From Margaritifera margaritifera (Eukaryota; Mollusca; Bivalvia; Unionida; Margaritiferidae), in contig JAQPZY010001626.1 in NCBI GenBank assembly GCA_029931535.1, positions 4,397,501 through 4,461,500 of the forward strand: a stretch of 64,000 bases of DNA, given 5' to 3'. The number at the start of each line of letters is the position of its first letter. Position 1 is the stretch's first letter. Made by a program: the position numbers and the translations under genes. Of the stretch, positions 47,126-56,247 are shown piece after piece. A model generated the notes under the pieces. It saw only the letters and a list, made by a program, of their open reading frames with translations, did no database searches and was not told the DNA's origin.

Positions 47126-47536
47126 TTACCATCGAGACACACTCCGTTTTTGTGCTAAAGAAAATAGATAGCCATAATCTTCACAAAACAACCTTTCTAT
47201 TTTGTCATCGTTTCTAGAGAAATCACGTTTAAAACAAGTTAGTACATGTTCTAACGGAAATCTAAGACTTTAATGAGGAAAATACACACGATATTGTCCA
47301 CACAGAATCGAATCTAATCCTTGTAATCTCACAATTTTGAATTGAGTGGATACAGCATTTCTTCTCATAAAGTCGAAGATGTCGTCTTCCACAGGAGGTA
47401 ATCCATAAGAATAGAAATATTCTATAATGTAGTCGTTGGGAAAGTAGACGGCTACCCAATGGGTTCATGGGCGATGACTGTGGTCTGTACCCTGTTGGAA
47501 ACGAGCGTCTATGCGTTTCGTTTCCAACGAAGTCAT
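47126..47536 (-). pseudogene. Adenain-like cysteine protease (Polinton PRO)
   Basis: A 137-codon frame beginning at ATG 47536, ending at TAA 47126, with two in-frame stops (TGA just before the His and TAA at about 47,288). It keeps the family hallmarks: THWVAVYFP with the catalytic His, an acidic/aromatic segment EYFYSYGLPP (equivalent to the usual (F/Y)DSYG loop), and SILCGQY with the catalytic Cys. Adenain-type proteases mature virion proteins; in Polintons PRO lies near the capsid genes, as here. The usual N-terminal substrate-binding part (about 30-50 residues) is missing or shifted; a short upstream frame (47658-47569) starting MFDEESRRKLVEYLED may be part of it or a separate small protein. 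Confidence 0.8.
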
Positions 47537-47891
47537 GTAGGTAAGGAATGGTCACTCAAGTGTTTATATCACTCTTTCAAGATCGTCTTTTCTGAGATGC
47601 GGGTCCATGCATCTTCCAGATACTCTACTAACTTTCTTCTGGACTCCTCATCAAACATTTGTTGTGTTGTTTCTGACTAGGATGATCAATATGACAACTA
47701 TGACGATGTTCTATGGTTATGCGTGTGATTCTTTCAGCCAAGTGGTGCGCAAAACAGGATACTAAGTGTTATTCTTGTTCTGACCATCTTGACATCATGA
47801 CTGTATTTTTCACTTATTTTTCTTCTTCACTTGTGGTCTGTGACTGCTGTTGTTCTGGATAGAACACATCCTCTTCGCCTATCTCCATGTT

Positions 47892-49188
47892 CTATCTTTT
47901 TAATAGTCTTGGATCACTTCTCTCAAACTGTTGATTTCCAGAGTATTCTAAAATTCTGCATATAAGATGACGTTCGCTGTGTTCACCTGAGCCAGTGGAA
48001 ACTGAAATTCCACACGAAGTTGGCCTGATTTTATAGGGTGGAAATGTCCTTTCTCGCTGCCCTGGTCTGGAATGAAAACAAATCCCCACAAGGCATATCC
48101 TGCTGCATAACTGTCATACGAAATGCCGTAGCTAATGTTGGTTTCGTGGTTGTCGTGTGGTTTCAAACACAGTCAAGTAAGATTTCAAGTAGTTTTTCTG
48201 GGCAAAGTTAGGTTCAAAAGGTCTGGTACACAACGTCTGACCATCTCTGGTGACTTCTATCTTGGACACGTTGAAATGTTGGAATTCGAAAGGATTTTGA
48301 TCGATAGCTCCGTTGAGGGCTGCATTGCTAATAATGACAAAGAGCAAACGTTTAGGCAGTTGACCTTGGAAAACATGCTCTTCGATCTTAGATCGGAGTT
48401 CAGAGGCAATGGTGAAAGTTTTAATGTCCACTGGTCGTAGAGGATACCTGACTGTCGTTCTGCTCATATTTTGACTGCTGTCGTTTCCCACTTTAGGTAA
48501 GACTTCCTCACGTCACACGTAAAGTCTGGCTTCATATATGTTCGTATTGTACTCATTAGCATTGGCCATAAAACGGAACATGGTACTACTTTGATTCGGT
48601 CTCTGACGTACATCCACTCCATTCAACAAATACTTGTCTTGCAACCACATGTAAACGATCCATCATTTCTAAACTACGTCCTTATTTAATTGTTGTTTTG
48701 GCGGTCGTTTAATCCAACATTGTGAGCATCGTCGTCCGCAGTCAACTCTGTGTCGTTGAATTTTCCCAACGTCTCAGATTTACACACCATCGTGTGTTCT
48801 TGGCTTCTTTTCCGTACGTCATGCGATTTTCCAGGTAAGCTCAGTAAGGGTAAGTGCACATGCTGTTGCTGACTAGTTTGTTGTAAAAATCCACTTCGCT
48901 GAACAGTCAATGCTTGAACGTGTTGACGGGAGCTACTATGGCATCGGCACCTGGATTGGTGTTGTCCGTTTTGAGAACTTTGAATTTCAGGTACAAGTAA
49001 ATGTTATTCAGATCGATGTAATCTTCGGTTTGTCCTTTGATTTCGAATTTAATAGGAGCTGAGGTGGTCAAAGATGACACGGGATAAAATCCTACCTATT
49101 GGGATTTTTGCATCGTCATCATCGTCGGAGGCATGGCAATCAGATCGAATTCTGACTTGGAACATTCGCAAGAAAAATCTCGCTGCAT
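47892..49188 (-). pseudogene. Polinton major capsid protein (double jelly-roll type), broken
   Basis: About 1.3 kb, close to the expected 430 codons. N-terminus at ATG 49188: CECSKSEFDLIAMPPT, then a stop, then PVSSLTTSAPIKFEI and EDYIDLNNIYLYLKFKVL, both characteristic of this family. The middle (48,910-48,500) is scattered over frames: TLGKFNDTELTADDDAHNVG, then LQDKYLLNGVDVR near 48,645. The second half is better kept: FQGQLPKRLLFVIISNAALN (about 48,380), NPFEFQHFNVSKIEV, RPFEPNFAQKNYLKSYL, then SYDSYAAGYALWGFVFIPD and VNTANVILYAEF. It ends SDPRLLKR at 47,892. At least three frameshifts and several stops are present. The intact protein forms the icosahedral shell of virus-like Polinton particles. 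Confidence 0.88.
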
Positions 49189-49247
49189 CATTTTATCTTC
49201 TTTAGTTAGTAATCAAAAACGTCCGATTCTCTGACAGCTGTTCTTAT

Positions 49248-49620
49248 TTATTTATTCTTTCTGGGCGGCGTGTCTATGAGGTCTGAAGGCTTTTTGTAGT
49301 CTCTTCCTACCTTGTCCTTGCTGTGGCGTAGAGGAGGAATTTTGTTACTTTTGCCAGGAGTGTGAAGCAAATTTATAAGGGTATTACAGCGACCCAGGGG
49401 ATATTTTCCTGTTTTAATCAACACATTTGTTCTTGCTTTCATCAAAGCTTGTTTGGAACTCTGTTGGTCGATGAGTACACTTTAGACAAATTATATTCCT
49501 TGCGTCAAAGCTGCATCTTTTAAAGCATGCAATCTTCAAGTGACCATAGGTTTCAAGAAGAGTGCTACCGTAAGAAAAGCTGATTTTGACATATCTCCTA
49601 AACCATGCCCTCGTTGTCGA
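49248..49620 (-). pseudogene. Small basic virion-type protein of Polintons
   Basis: Sits between the FYLTLP-type gene and the capsid gene, the usual place of a small basic protein in Polintons. Pieces: GHGLGDMSKSAFLT at the start (about 49,615), ALKDAALTQGI, then an open stretch VLIDQQSSKQALMKARTNVL and a Lys/Arg-rich C-terminus ending SDLIDTPPRKNK at 49,248. Two in-frame stops and a frame change lie in the first half. The Gly-rich start and Lys/Arg-rich end resemble the small DNA- or membrane-associated virion proteins of adenovirus-like entities; that role is inferred. Confidence 0.6.
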
Positions 49621-49659
49621 GCTACTCCTTAGTAAACAGGATACATCTGTTACAATTCG

Positions 49660-50560
49660 CTGGAGAATCGTTTTCGAAAATGTAGTTCACGGTGACTTTT
49701 CCTTTTGAGAATACAATATTTTTTCCAAGATCTCATTTTCTGCTAATATTGACACTGTAAAAGTACGAGTTACTGAGAGGAAGATAATAAGGATGTACAA
49801 ATTCTCGGTGAACGGGATACGTGTTTCCTCCTTCATTGTAAGCAGCTATTGCAGAATCCACTTTGAAAGGAATGACTCTCAGAAACGGAGCAGCGGTGTT
49901 TCGACGTTGTACTTGACGACATCAGAGTACACGAACATCAAATTCAGACATTCTATCTATTCGATAGAGTAGCGAAAATACTTGAAGAATCGGTCGTTGT
50001 TGGTGATGGTTTTTGAGTGCGGTACTATGTTCGTGTTTCTACCCAATATAGCAAACAAACTGGGTGAAAAAGTAATAGGCAGCGTTTTGGCGTCGGAAAA
50101 ATTCAATTTGAGATGATGAAAAACTGGATGGTACTTGATCTGTACACTTCGATGAGTTTTATCCAGTGTTTTGTCAAACTGATCGTTGAAAATAGCTGAA
50201 ATCATTTCGACGAGATGTCGAGCATTAAAATAATATCCTGTAGGAATTCTCATGGAATAAATATTTAATTGGGGATTCGCTAGTGATGCTGTTTTGGATT
50301 CATAAATAACCAGTGTCATTTTTGTCCAAATTTTCATGAACTTGTTCGTTGAGTATTTCGATGAAGAAAGTGGTTTGATCTCCAACCACACACCGGACTA
50401 GAATGGGATGAGTGATTTCTACCAAAGGCAGTCCCCGATGAGCTTCCTGATTTAATTGCATGGACTGAGGTAATTTGTTCGTGAAACGACATAATTTATT
50501 GTTGGAAAACACATCCATAGAACTGTCACTTGGTAATGTTAAATAAAATTGATTATTCAT
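49660..50560 (-). pseudogene. Conserved Polinton structural protein (FYLTLPS family, candidate penton/minor capsid)
   Basis: ATG at 50560 starts MNNQFYLTLPSDSSMDVFSN, the signature start of a widespread invertebrate Polinton protein of about 300 residues. LCRFTNKLPQSMQLN and PLVEITHPILV follow. After a frame change near 50,340 come NPQLNIYSMRIPTGYYFNAR and FSDAKTLPITFSPSLFAILG. A TAG follows SIE at about 49,957, then FVYSDVVKYNVETPLLRF, a frameshift, LRVIPFKVDSAIAAYNEG, FVHPYYLPLSN, and beyond one more stop FSKGKVTVNYIF. Length and order match the family, so the gene is decayed but not deleted. In the family it accompanies the capsid gene; a penton or minor capsid role is plausible but I cannot prove it here. 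Confidence 0.75.
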
Positions 50561-50603
50561 AGTTCAATGCTCTGCTCTCCGATGAGTCACTCCATGTCAA
50601 GCA

Positions 50604-50747
50604 ATGATTTTCCAAAGGTTCCAGACAATGTTTGTTGCTGTTACTGGAAGCGGAGTTTTGACTGGCATCGGCGTGGCTACCGTTGTTGTTACTGTCGAAA
50701 TATTTCAACGAAGAACTGGGAAAAAGATAACTAGTAATAACTGCTAA
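50604..50747 (+). CDS. Short plus-strand ORF with one predicted membrane segment
   Basis: An intact 47-codon frame from ATG 50604 to TAA 50747, lying between two minus-strand genes. It begins MIFQRFQTMFVAVTGSGVLT, continues with a Gly/Val-rich hydrophobic run (GIGVATVVVTVEIF) and ends in a basic tail (QRRTGKKITSNNC). A Gly-rich hydrophobic segment followed by basic residues is the pattern of a single-span membrane or membrane-active peptide. It is short, has no homologue I recognise and could be a chance frame; notably it lacks the stops seen in all neighbours. Confidence 0.3.
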   Translation: MIFQRFQTMFVAVTGSGVLTGIGVATVVVTVEIFQRRTGKKITSNNC

Positions 50748-50877
50748 ATAAAATAGTCCTCAGTTGTTTATCTCTTTGTTGCAAAGTCAAATTTCCAATG
50801 ACTGTTCCAATGACACAATACATCACAAAGATTTGGCAGCAAAAGATGATTTGAATTTTAGGGACACGTTCTCCACA

Positions 50878-51690
50878 TCACACCCACAATGGTTGGTTTT
50901 TTAGTTCTTGGAGAGCGGAACTCTGAGAAGGAGATGCAGCTGTGATTAAAGGCATGTTGGTAACTTCTACTGTTTTTTTTTCATAGTCGATAACTTGTAA
51001 AACGGCAATCCAAGAATCCAAACTGGGTAGATATCCCTTCCAACGAACTTTGACTTCTTGGAGTCGACGTTTTCGCACCTTATGTGTTCTTCGGTCGACA
51101 TTGTTTTCGATATCGTACACGTCTTCTTTCTTGGTCACTCGTTGTAACTCAGTCAGGTAAAATGTTCCTTTTAACACTTCTCCGTCCATATATTCAAATT
51201 TATAGACAGGAAGATCACGTCGACGAAATTGTCCTGTGAGAGGAAACAATTATGTCGTCCAGTTAGGTAAATAACCTTTGTTTTTCCAATGCGAACTCAG
51301 TCTCCGGTGTTAAACACCTCTTTTTTCTGGCCTTTGATGCTCTAAACAATTGATCAAGCACAATCACTTCTTTTTCAGGTCTCACTTCTTCTGGAGCACA
51401 TCCGATGCTACGATGGTACGATTGATTGCATGCTTTGACTAAACGTCGCAACACGTCAGTGTATTTTGAGAGATTGTTGATGTGTAAAATCTTTCCACAT
51501 ACGTTCTTTGAAACTTCTTTCAAAACTTTACACGAAACTAGTTCTTGTTTCAGGGTTTTCAGTGGTGAAAAAATGAATTCGTCGTTTTCAATTCTTTTAG
51601 AAAAGCTTGGTTAAACATTTCGGTGCCTTTGTTTGTTTGTCATCGCAGAAAGTGTCGACAATTTTGTTTAAAGACAAGTTTGGATATCAT
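50878..51690 (-). pseudogene. Polinton integrase, C-terminal part with chromodomain
   Basis: The recognisable part starts at about 51,650 with TNKGTEMFNQAFLKEL, where the second catalytic Asp of the DDE core reads Asn. The tract FFTTENPET and SFERSFKERMW follows, and the codon at the expected catalytic Glu is TAA. After a frame change the C-terminal domain reads LRRLVKACNQSYHRSIGCAP, then KGYLPNW, a stop and DLPVYKFEYMDGEVLKGTFY. The last part is a chromodomain, with VRWKGYLPSLDSWI at about 51,040-51,000. The Zn-binding HHCC region and the first Asp are absent: directly upstream is the end of another protein. Intact integrases of this family insert the element and make 6-bp duplications, matching the TATCTT seen here. 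Confidence 0.85.
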
Positions 51691-51729
51691 CTTTTTGATA
51701 CAACCAATTACTGATGGAGGCGTTGTCAA

Positions 51730-52160
51730 CTTTGGTATTTTAACAGGTGGAGTTTGAAACTCTTCCTCTTCTCCTTCTCCTTTTTCTGCTGTCCCGTAGC
51801 CGTGTCTGTCATCCTCTTGGGAGTTGTTGCTACTTTGTGTTTTCTTTCAGAGTCATCTCGTCTTAAGATTTCTGATAAAACCGTTGAAAACGTTGCAATA
51901 ATTGTAAGTACCGTTGCGATTTTCATGTTTCTGAAAAATCTGTTCGATCCATCAACGATTGTAATTCTTGTTGTAAGTGTGAAATCACGGCGAGATTAGG
52001 ATTAAAAGGTAAATCTGGTGTCCGTTGTTCGTACCAACGATGGAGTTCCATCCACCATTTTTAAGGAACTAAAGTTAATTTTCGTCCTACCATAACATTG
52101 GAGGGTACAAGTGTGATATCTTTCCAGAAAAGTGTGTTCGTTTAATTTTCTTCTTCATCT
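51730..52160 (-). pseudogene. Small Polinton protein upstream of integrase
   Basis: Pieces in two or three frames: ITLVPSNVMVGRKLTLVP, a stop, WWMELHRWYEQRTPDLPFNP, then AVISHLQQELQSLMDRTDFS and, in another frame, an acidic tract before EFQTPPVKIPKLTTPPSVIG. The helical 'L..EL..LM....L' stretch followed by an acidic/proline tail is seen in small genes of Polintons and adintovirus-like entities. Its role is unknown. It reads straight into the truncated integrase. Confidence 0.5.
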
Positions 52161-52164
52161 CATC

Positions 52165-52505
52165 ACTACTCATAAAAAGTCCAGCAATTCATCCTAACAA
52201 AGGATCAGCCACCTTTAACAACGGTTCTATCAGCATGGGTAGAAATCCTCCTTTGAGTGAGCATTTTTTGTTCTTTTGACTGATTGGCATTTTCTATTTC
52301 ACCATTTTGCGAAGAACGTGACGATGTCGTCCTAATTGCTGTTTCTGTAGTTTTGTCAAAGGCATCGTCGTTCCTTTCAAAAAGTGCAAACAATATTCAC
52401 ACGGGGTGTCGATGATTTTTTTAGGTGCTTTTTGAATGATATTTTTTACATCATGGCATTGGGTTTTATAAGTACTGACAAAACATCCCAATGTTTAGTT
52501 AAATG
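52165..52505 (-). pseudogene. Small virion-type protein (Polinton/adintovirus-like), copy 2
   Basis: The frame contains CEYCLHFLKGTTMPLTKLQK then QQLGRHRHVLRKMVK, a stop, KKCSLKGGFLPMLIEPLLKV and, after another stop, IAGLF. The order 'L.G..PL...QK..L..H...L..L' followed by a Lys stretch and a GG-F-L-P hydrophobic end is a recurrent small protein of Polintons; in adenovirus-like systems comparable amphipathic proteins help membrane disruption, but that is analogy only. A related copy lies at 53,160-53,448. Confidence 0.6.
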
Positions 52506-52636
52506 AGCAGAGAGTCCCTTTCTCCTTTTTTGCAAGAACGTCTCGTTGGACGTTGACGGTGATGATGTTAACTTGTGTGACGTCTTTGTCCAGGAGGAAA
52601 AAAAACTGAAGTGAATCCTATCCACCACATCTTTTG

Positions 52637-52765
52637 CTATACTGGAATTCGTCTCCATTGATTGTCGGGACGTCGTATCAACTTGACTTTAGGTACTACT
52701 GGTGTTCTCAACGGACTAAATCTTGCTATGTCTTGTTTGGACACATCCAGTAATCTGTCTAACAT
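52637..52765 (-). CDS. Unrecognised 42-residue ORF
   Basis: An intact frame from ATG 52765 to TAG 52637 starting MLDRLLDVSKQDIARFSPLR and ending in a basic stretch (KVKLIRRPDNQWRRIPV). It lies between the SR-rich frame and the small virion-type ORF and shares their strand. No family was recognised. It could be the surviving N-terminus of a longer protein whose remainder is in other frames (52,636-52,450). Confidence 0.35.
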   Translation of the reverse strand: MLDRLLDVSKQDIARFSPLRTPVVPKVKLIRRPDNQWRRIPV

Positions 52766-52799
52766 GTCTGTTCTGCCTTGTACTTTTTCTTAGGAGATG

Positions 52800-53105
52800 C
52801 TACTTTTTGTCTGCAGCAGCAGCAGCAAGAGCAGTAGAAGACGTCGACAAAGTAGAAGTTTCTTTAGAGATGGGGTTCCATTTTTTCATCAAATTGGGAA
52901 ACATTGGTCTTAAATCAGGTTTGGCAGGCATCATCAAAAACGGAGAAGTGGAAGTGGAAGGAGAGACAGCCAACGAGCGCGGTTTTCTTGAGTACGTGCG
53001 CGTTCTAGTGGTAGTACTTCTCTTTCTTGAATGAGATTTTTCCTTTGGGTTTACCTCTTCTTCGAGTGTGATCTTGATGCACCTCTTTTCTTTTTGGTCT
53101 GTCTT
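52800..53105 (-). pseudogene. Basic SR-rich protein (candidate DNA-condensing protein)
   Basis: Two overlapping frames encode TKKKRGASRSHSKKR and then, after a frameshift, EKSHSRKRSTTTRTRTYSRK, followed by a Ser/Pro-rich part and MKKWNPISKETSTLSTSS, ending in a poly-Ala stretch (GCA repeats) and a stop at 52,800. The alternating Arg/Ser/Lys content is what virion core or protamine-like proteins show, and the position among structural genes agrees. Function is inferred from composition only. Confidence 0.45.
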
Positions 53106-53159
53106 TTAGATTGTTTGACTTTTTTGCTTCAGCATTATGATACCATTTTAAAAGTGAAC

Positions 53160-53448
53160 AAAAAATGAGATATCATAAAGATCATAAAGATCCACTTCCG
53201 CCTGGTTTCAAAATGAGTTGTTGTTTGGTTTAAGTATCGATTCTTGGATCAGCCAGTAGTGACAAAGCTACTGATTTTTTTTTTAACAAAAGTTTTGTTT
53301 GATGTGGAATGTGAATAATGCCTTGCAGTAATTGACGTACTGTCAAAGTAAACCATCGTAACACTTCTTTGAGACTAACTTCTAGCAAATGTGAATGCAC
53401 TTGTGCAGTTTTCTTTCTTGACAGATGGTATACAGTGCACGAATTCAT
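53160..53448 (-). pseudogene. Small virion-type protein, copy 1
   Basis: The frame begins MNSCTVYHLSRKKTAQVHSH and contains WFTLTVRQLLQGIIHIPHQT, KLLLKKKSVALSLLADPRID, then a stop and KQQLILKPGGSGSL. The layout (L-L-x-G ... P ... K...LLKKK...L..LADP ... K..L...GG) parallels copy 2 at 52.2-52.5 kb, so the two look like an old tandem duplication. It follows the packaging ATPase on the same strand. Confidence 0.5.
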
Positions 53449-53539
53449 TTGGCAGGATGATGAAATTAAACAAAATCATGTTGAATACTATTAGAAAGGA
53501 AAGAAGTGAATGACGTTTTTATAGTTTGTTACAGAATGT

Positions 53540-53628
53540 ACGACTGGAACTACTAGAACGCTTTTACAGAGAGTTTGTCAATATTCAAGTGTCAGACAGA
53601 CGAAACCGAGAAAGGTGACGTGTAAATG
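53540..53628 (+). pseudogene. Inverted fragment of the duplicated ELLERxYREF gene
   Basis: The plus strand reads VRLELLERFYREFVNIQVSD, closely matching the minus-strand ELLERIYREFCKIQV at about 55,155-55,110 and ELRELICREFVKIQVKSK near 56,340-56,280. It is thus a third copy of that segment in inverted orientation, on the far side of the ATPase. Confidence 0.6.
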
Positions 53629-53704
53629 ACTAGAAATCTTTCCAGACAACAGACGTGAAACAAACTCGTACGAAATCCGAAATAATCGGGAGTGGTAGGT
53701 TTTC

Positions 53705-54290
53705 AATCGACGAGTAAATACGCGTGTGGCGATTGAGTGGCATCGTCATCAGCATAATTCAGCCATGGTGTTCCTGTTTGGATAACACTTGAACTTGAGA
53801 TTTGTCTCTTGGACTTTAAAAAAAACCCCACCACATAATACTTTGTTGAAATAAATGTTGAATAATGTAAATAATGCTAGCATTACGATGATGTCCTTCT
53901 TGTGTAACCAAAGTTTTAATTCTTCTTCGTATTCTCCTAACATGCCATCGAAGATGACAAAATGTGCTTGACTAAAGTCAGACACGATTCCATCGTCTTC
54001 GCGAGGAATTCCTTCTACAAATGAAATTGATTCTCTTTGACTTTTTTCAGCAACTTGTAAGCCGACTGACACTCTTTGTAACACCACACAATACGTTGTA
54101 GATGACACTCGAACAATTGTAATTTGTGTTCGATGAAACTTTTTTCAAATTCGGTTTTGCCTGACCGACTAGGTGCAGCAATCAACATGTTAAAGGGGTG
54201 GCAAAAATACAGTACCTCACAACTTTGGCGATCTAACTTTTTCTCAGTCACTTTGAGAACGGAGGATGCAGCCATAACTTTCAAGTTGTG
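53705..54290 (-). pseudogene. Packaging ATPase (FtsK/HerA type) of the Polinton
   Basis: An ATG at about 54,276 precedes SSVLKVTEKKLDR. The Walker A motif IAAPSRSGKTEF lies at about 54,185-54,150 after HPFNML. After a frameshift near 54,050 the next frame reads ISFVEGIPRE, then HFVIFDGMLGEY, a Walker B with the usual second acid after Asp changed to Gly. A further frame change gives EGHHRNASIIYIIQHLF, the sensor segment ending in Gln-His, and a last one gives DDDATQSPHAYLLVD near 53,710. The intact enzyme pumps DNA into the capsid. About 200 residues, near normal family length, but in four frames and hence dead. Confidence 0.85.
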
Positions 54291-54409
54291 TTTGGAATTC
54301 TGTGATAACATCAACGACACAAGACATTTTATACATTTTGTAAATGTTTTTTTTTTCATGGTGTAACAACAACTAAAAATATTTACATTTCAAAACACAC
54401 AAAGATCAT

Positions 54410-54442
<33 letters not shown>

Positions 54443-54452
54443 GGGGGGGGGG
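54410..54452. repeat. T/G homopolymer pair
   Basis: About 33 T residues followed by about 10 G, between the ATPase and its upstream gene. Same T-then-G arrangement as at 17,920-17,950. It may be a slippage product or an assembly weak spot. Confidence 0.9.
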
Positions 54453-54539
54453 TCTTTATTTGATCAGTCACACGCAATGTCTTTGGCATATTTAGCTAAC
54501 TCTTGTTTCCGAGCGTCGATTGCAAGACATTTCCAGACA

Positions 54540-55010
54540 CGTACATCCTTTCAGTGGTAAATCTGCTGGTGTATCCAACTTGCTATACACATCTCTTGGT
54601 AAGTATGAAGTGTCAGTAAAGTACGACAAATGTCTTCTTCACATGTGCACAGACAAGTGGTATTCATCACTATTCGCAACACTTTCACCACAATGAGTTT
54701 TTCGTGCAAAGATAAAGTTTTGGCTATCATGTCTTTACATGAACTGTTGATAAATTTGCCACAAAGAATCTGCTTGTAAACGAAATCCAAGAAATGTAAT
54801 CACAAACACAGACACACAGACACCACACGTCGTCCAAAATTCAAAGGAAGCGTGTCGTCTTGTGGAATCAGCTCTTTTAAAAAATCTGGTAATCCACTAA
54901 GTCTTGAACACCGTCATTGACTTCCTCACAAGGAACTTGGTGTAACACTGATGACTGAAGTCGTGGCATGGTACGTTGTATAATGTCTTCGCAGTTTATC
55001 AATATCTAAC
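54540..55010 (-). pseudogene. Duplicated accessory gene, copy Y
   Basis: Pieces on the minus strand: MPRLQSSVLHQVPCEEVNDG, FLKELIPQDDTLPLNFGRRV, then an open stretch MDFVYKQILCGKFINSSCKD ending in a Cys-rich part (TTCLCTCEEDICRTLL). It aligns with copy X (55,100-55,440) through the tract '(F/Y).KL/FLKE..PQ(E/D)..... RRVV.......FL..... I' and at DNA level on both sides. The product is not recognised. It lies between PolB and ATPase, a usual place for variable accessory genes. Confidence 0.5.
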
Positions 55011-55099
55011 CATTTTAATATTTTCAAAGTAATCAGTCTTTTTATAACATTCAGATAGCAATGATTAAAAAGTATATGCCATTTCGGATGCAATTATTC

Positions 55100-55440
55100 T
55101 TTGTGGTTCACTTGAATCTTGCAAAACTCTCTGTAAATTCGTTCTAGCAGTTCCAGTAGTAGATTATGAATGTGCTCTTCTAAACTAGTCATTCAAAGGA
55201 ATGTTTTTTTGTGTGTTTTGAGGAAATAGTCATACTTTGCCAAACAGGAATCTGCTGGTAAATCATATCGAAGAAATTCAGTCACTAACTCGCACACCAC
55301 ACGTCGTGAAGAAATCTCTTCTTGAGGCGATACTTCTTTTAAAAGTTTTTTGTAATCCTGTAACTCTTCCTCCTCTGGAATTCTGTTTAGCTCTCCAACC
55401 TTGAAGGTAGCAGTCGTAGCATCGAAACTCTTCTTAGTTG
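55100..55440 (-). pseudogene. Duplicated accessory gene, copy X
   Basis: One frame from about 55,390 reads LNRIPEEEELQDYKKLLKEV then SPQEEISSRRVVCELVTEFL and ends THKKTFL-stop. In the same frame an ATG follows immediately: MTSLEEHIHNLLLELLERIY, REFCKIQVNHKE, stop. The helical, acidic first part and the ELLERxYREF second part are both repeated elsewhere in the element (copy Y; the 56.3-kb BIR gene; the inverted 53.5-kb piece). Function unknown. Confidence 0.5.
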
Positions 55441-55453
55441 CGTGTAGTTGTTG

Positions 55454-56163
55454 TGTGTAATGTTTACATATTTAACTTGTATCCTACTTATTTAACTTTG
55501 TCCTTGGTTATAGGCTGTAAACATTTTGTTTACATAGTATTTGAGTTTGAAACCGGTTTTATTCGCAATAAGACTGTTCCTTTTATCAGGTAGCATTTGT
55601 TTTCTAGAATATTCTGTCAGGTGTCCTGTGTGTGTGTATGTATGTATGTATGTATATATATGTATATATATATATATATATGAAGTTTGGTAAACATATT
55701 ATTCCTGTACTAAACTTCATGTTATAAAGATCAGTCTATAAAGGAACCTATTTTAGTAATCAGTTGTGTTGTGAAAATCAGAGCACATTTGGAGAGAGGA
55801 TTTATTTATTTAAAGATATTCATTGGATTACTAAAGGCTCATTCTCATTTTGAATTCATTCTTGACTTTGGGATTTTTTGTATTAATTCAAGATTATTGG
55901 AACTGTGGTAGGCCAGGACATTCAATGCTTTTGTGGTACACCAGGACTTTCAAGGCTATTGTTGTACATCAGGATATTCAAGGCTACTGTAATTCATTTG
56001 GAACATTCTATATGTTTGGACTTGTGATTAGGACACTTAGGATTATTTGGACTTTAACTCACAAATTGTAAGTGTCTTTTGAATTTCCACTTTAATTGTC
56101 TAGAAATAAATTGCTTCTTGATTTTATTTGATTTTGTTGGTTTCACTTTCTTTCTGTTACACA
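55454..56163. mobile_element. Probable solo LTR
   Basis: A 710-bp block starting TGTGTAATG and ending CTGTTACACA, giving perfect 7-bp inverted tips (TGTGTAA/TTACACA) of the TG...CA type. It has an AATAAA at 56105 and no Polinton similarity, and it separates two stretches that are contiguous in the duplicated copy Y. A 4-5-bp target duplication is not exact (GTTG against TTGTT), so proof is incomplete. Internal features: a TGTA/TA microsatellite (55,640-55,680) and three diverged copies of a roughly 29-bp unit (GACATTCAA..CT-type, 55,916-55,990). Confidence 0.45.
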
Positions 56164-56247
56164 TTGTTAGACCATAGAGTCGGAAAAGTAGTGGATTGAT
56201 GACTGACCATGTAAACACTTCCAAAGTAATCTACCTTCTTATAGCGT

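Noticed and set aside
48135..48440. 101-codon plus-strand gene
   Set aside because: Shadow frame of the capsid gene on the opposite strand, whose conserved motifs are clear.
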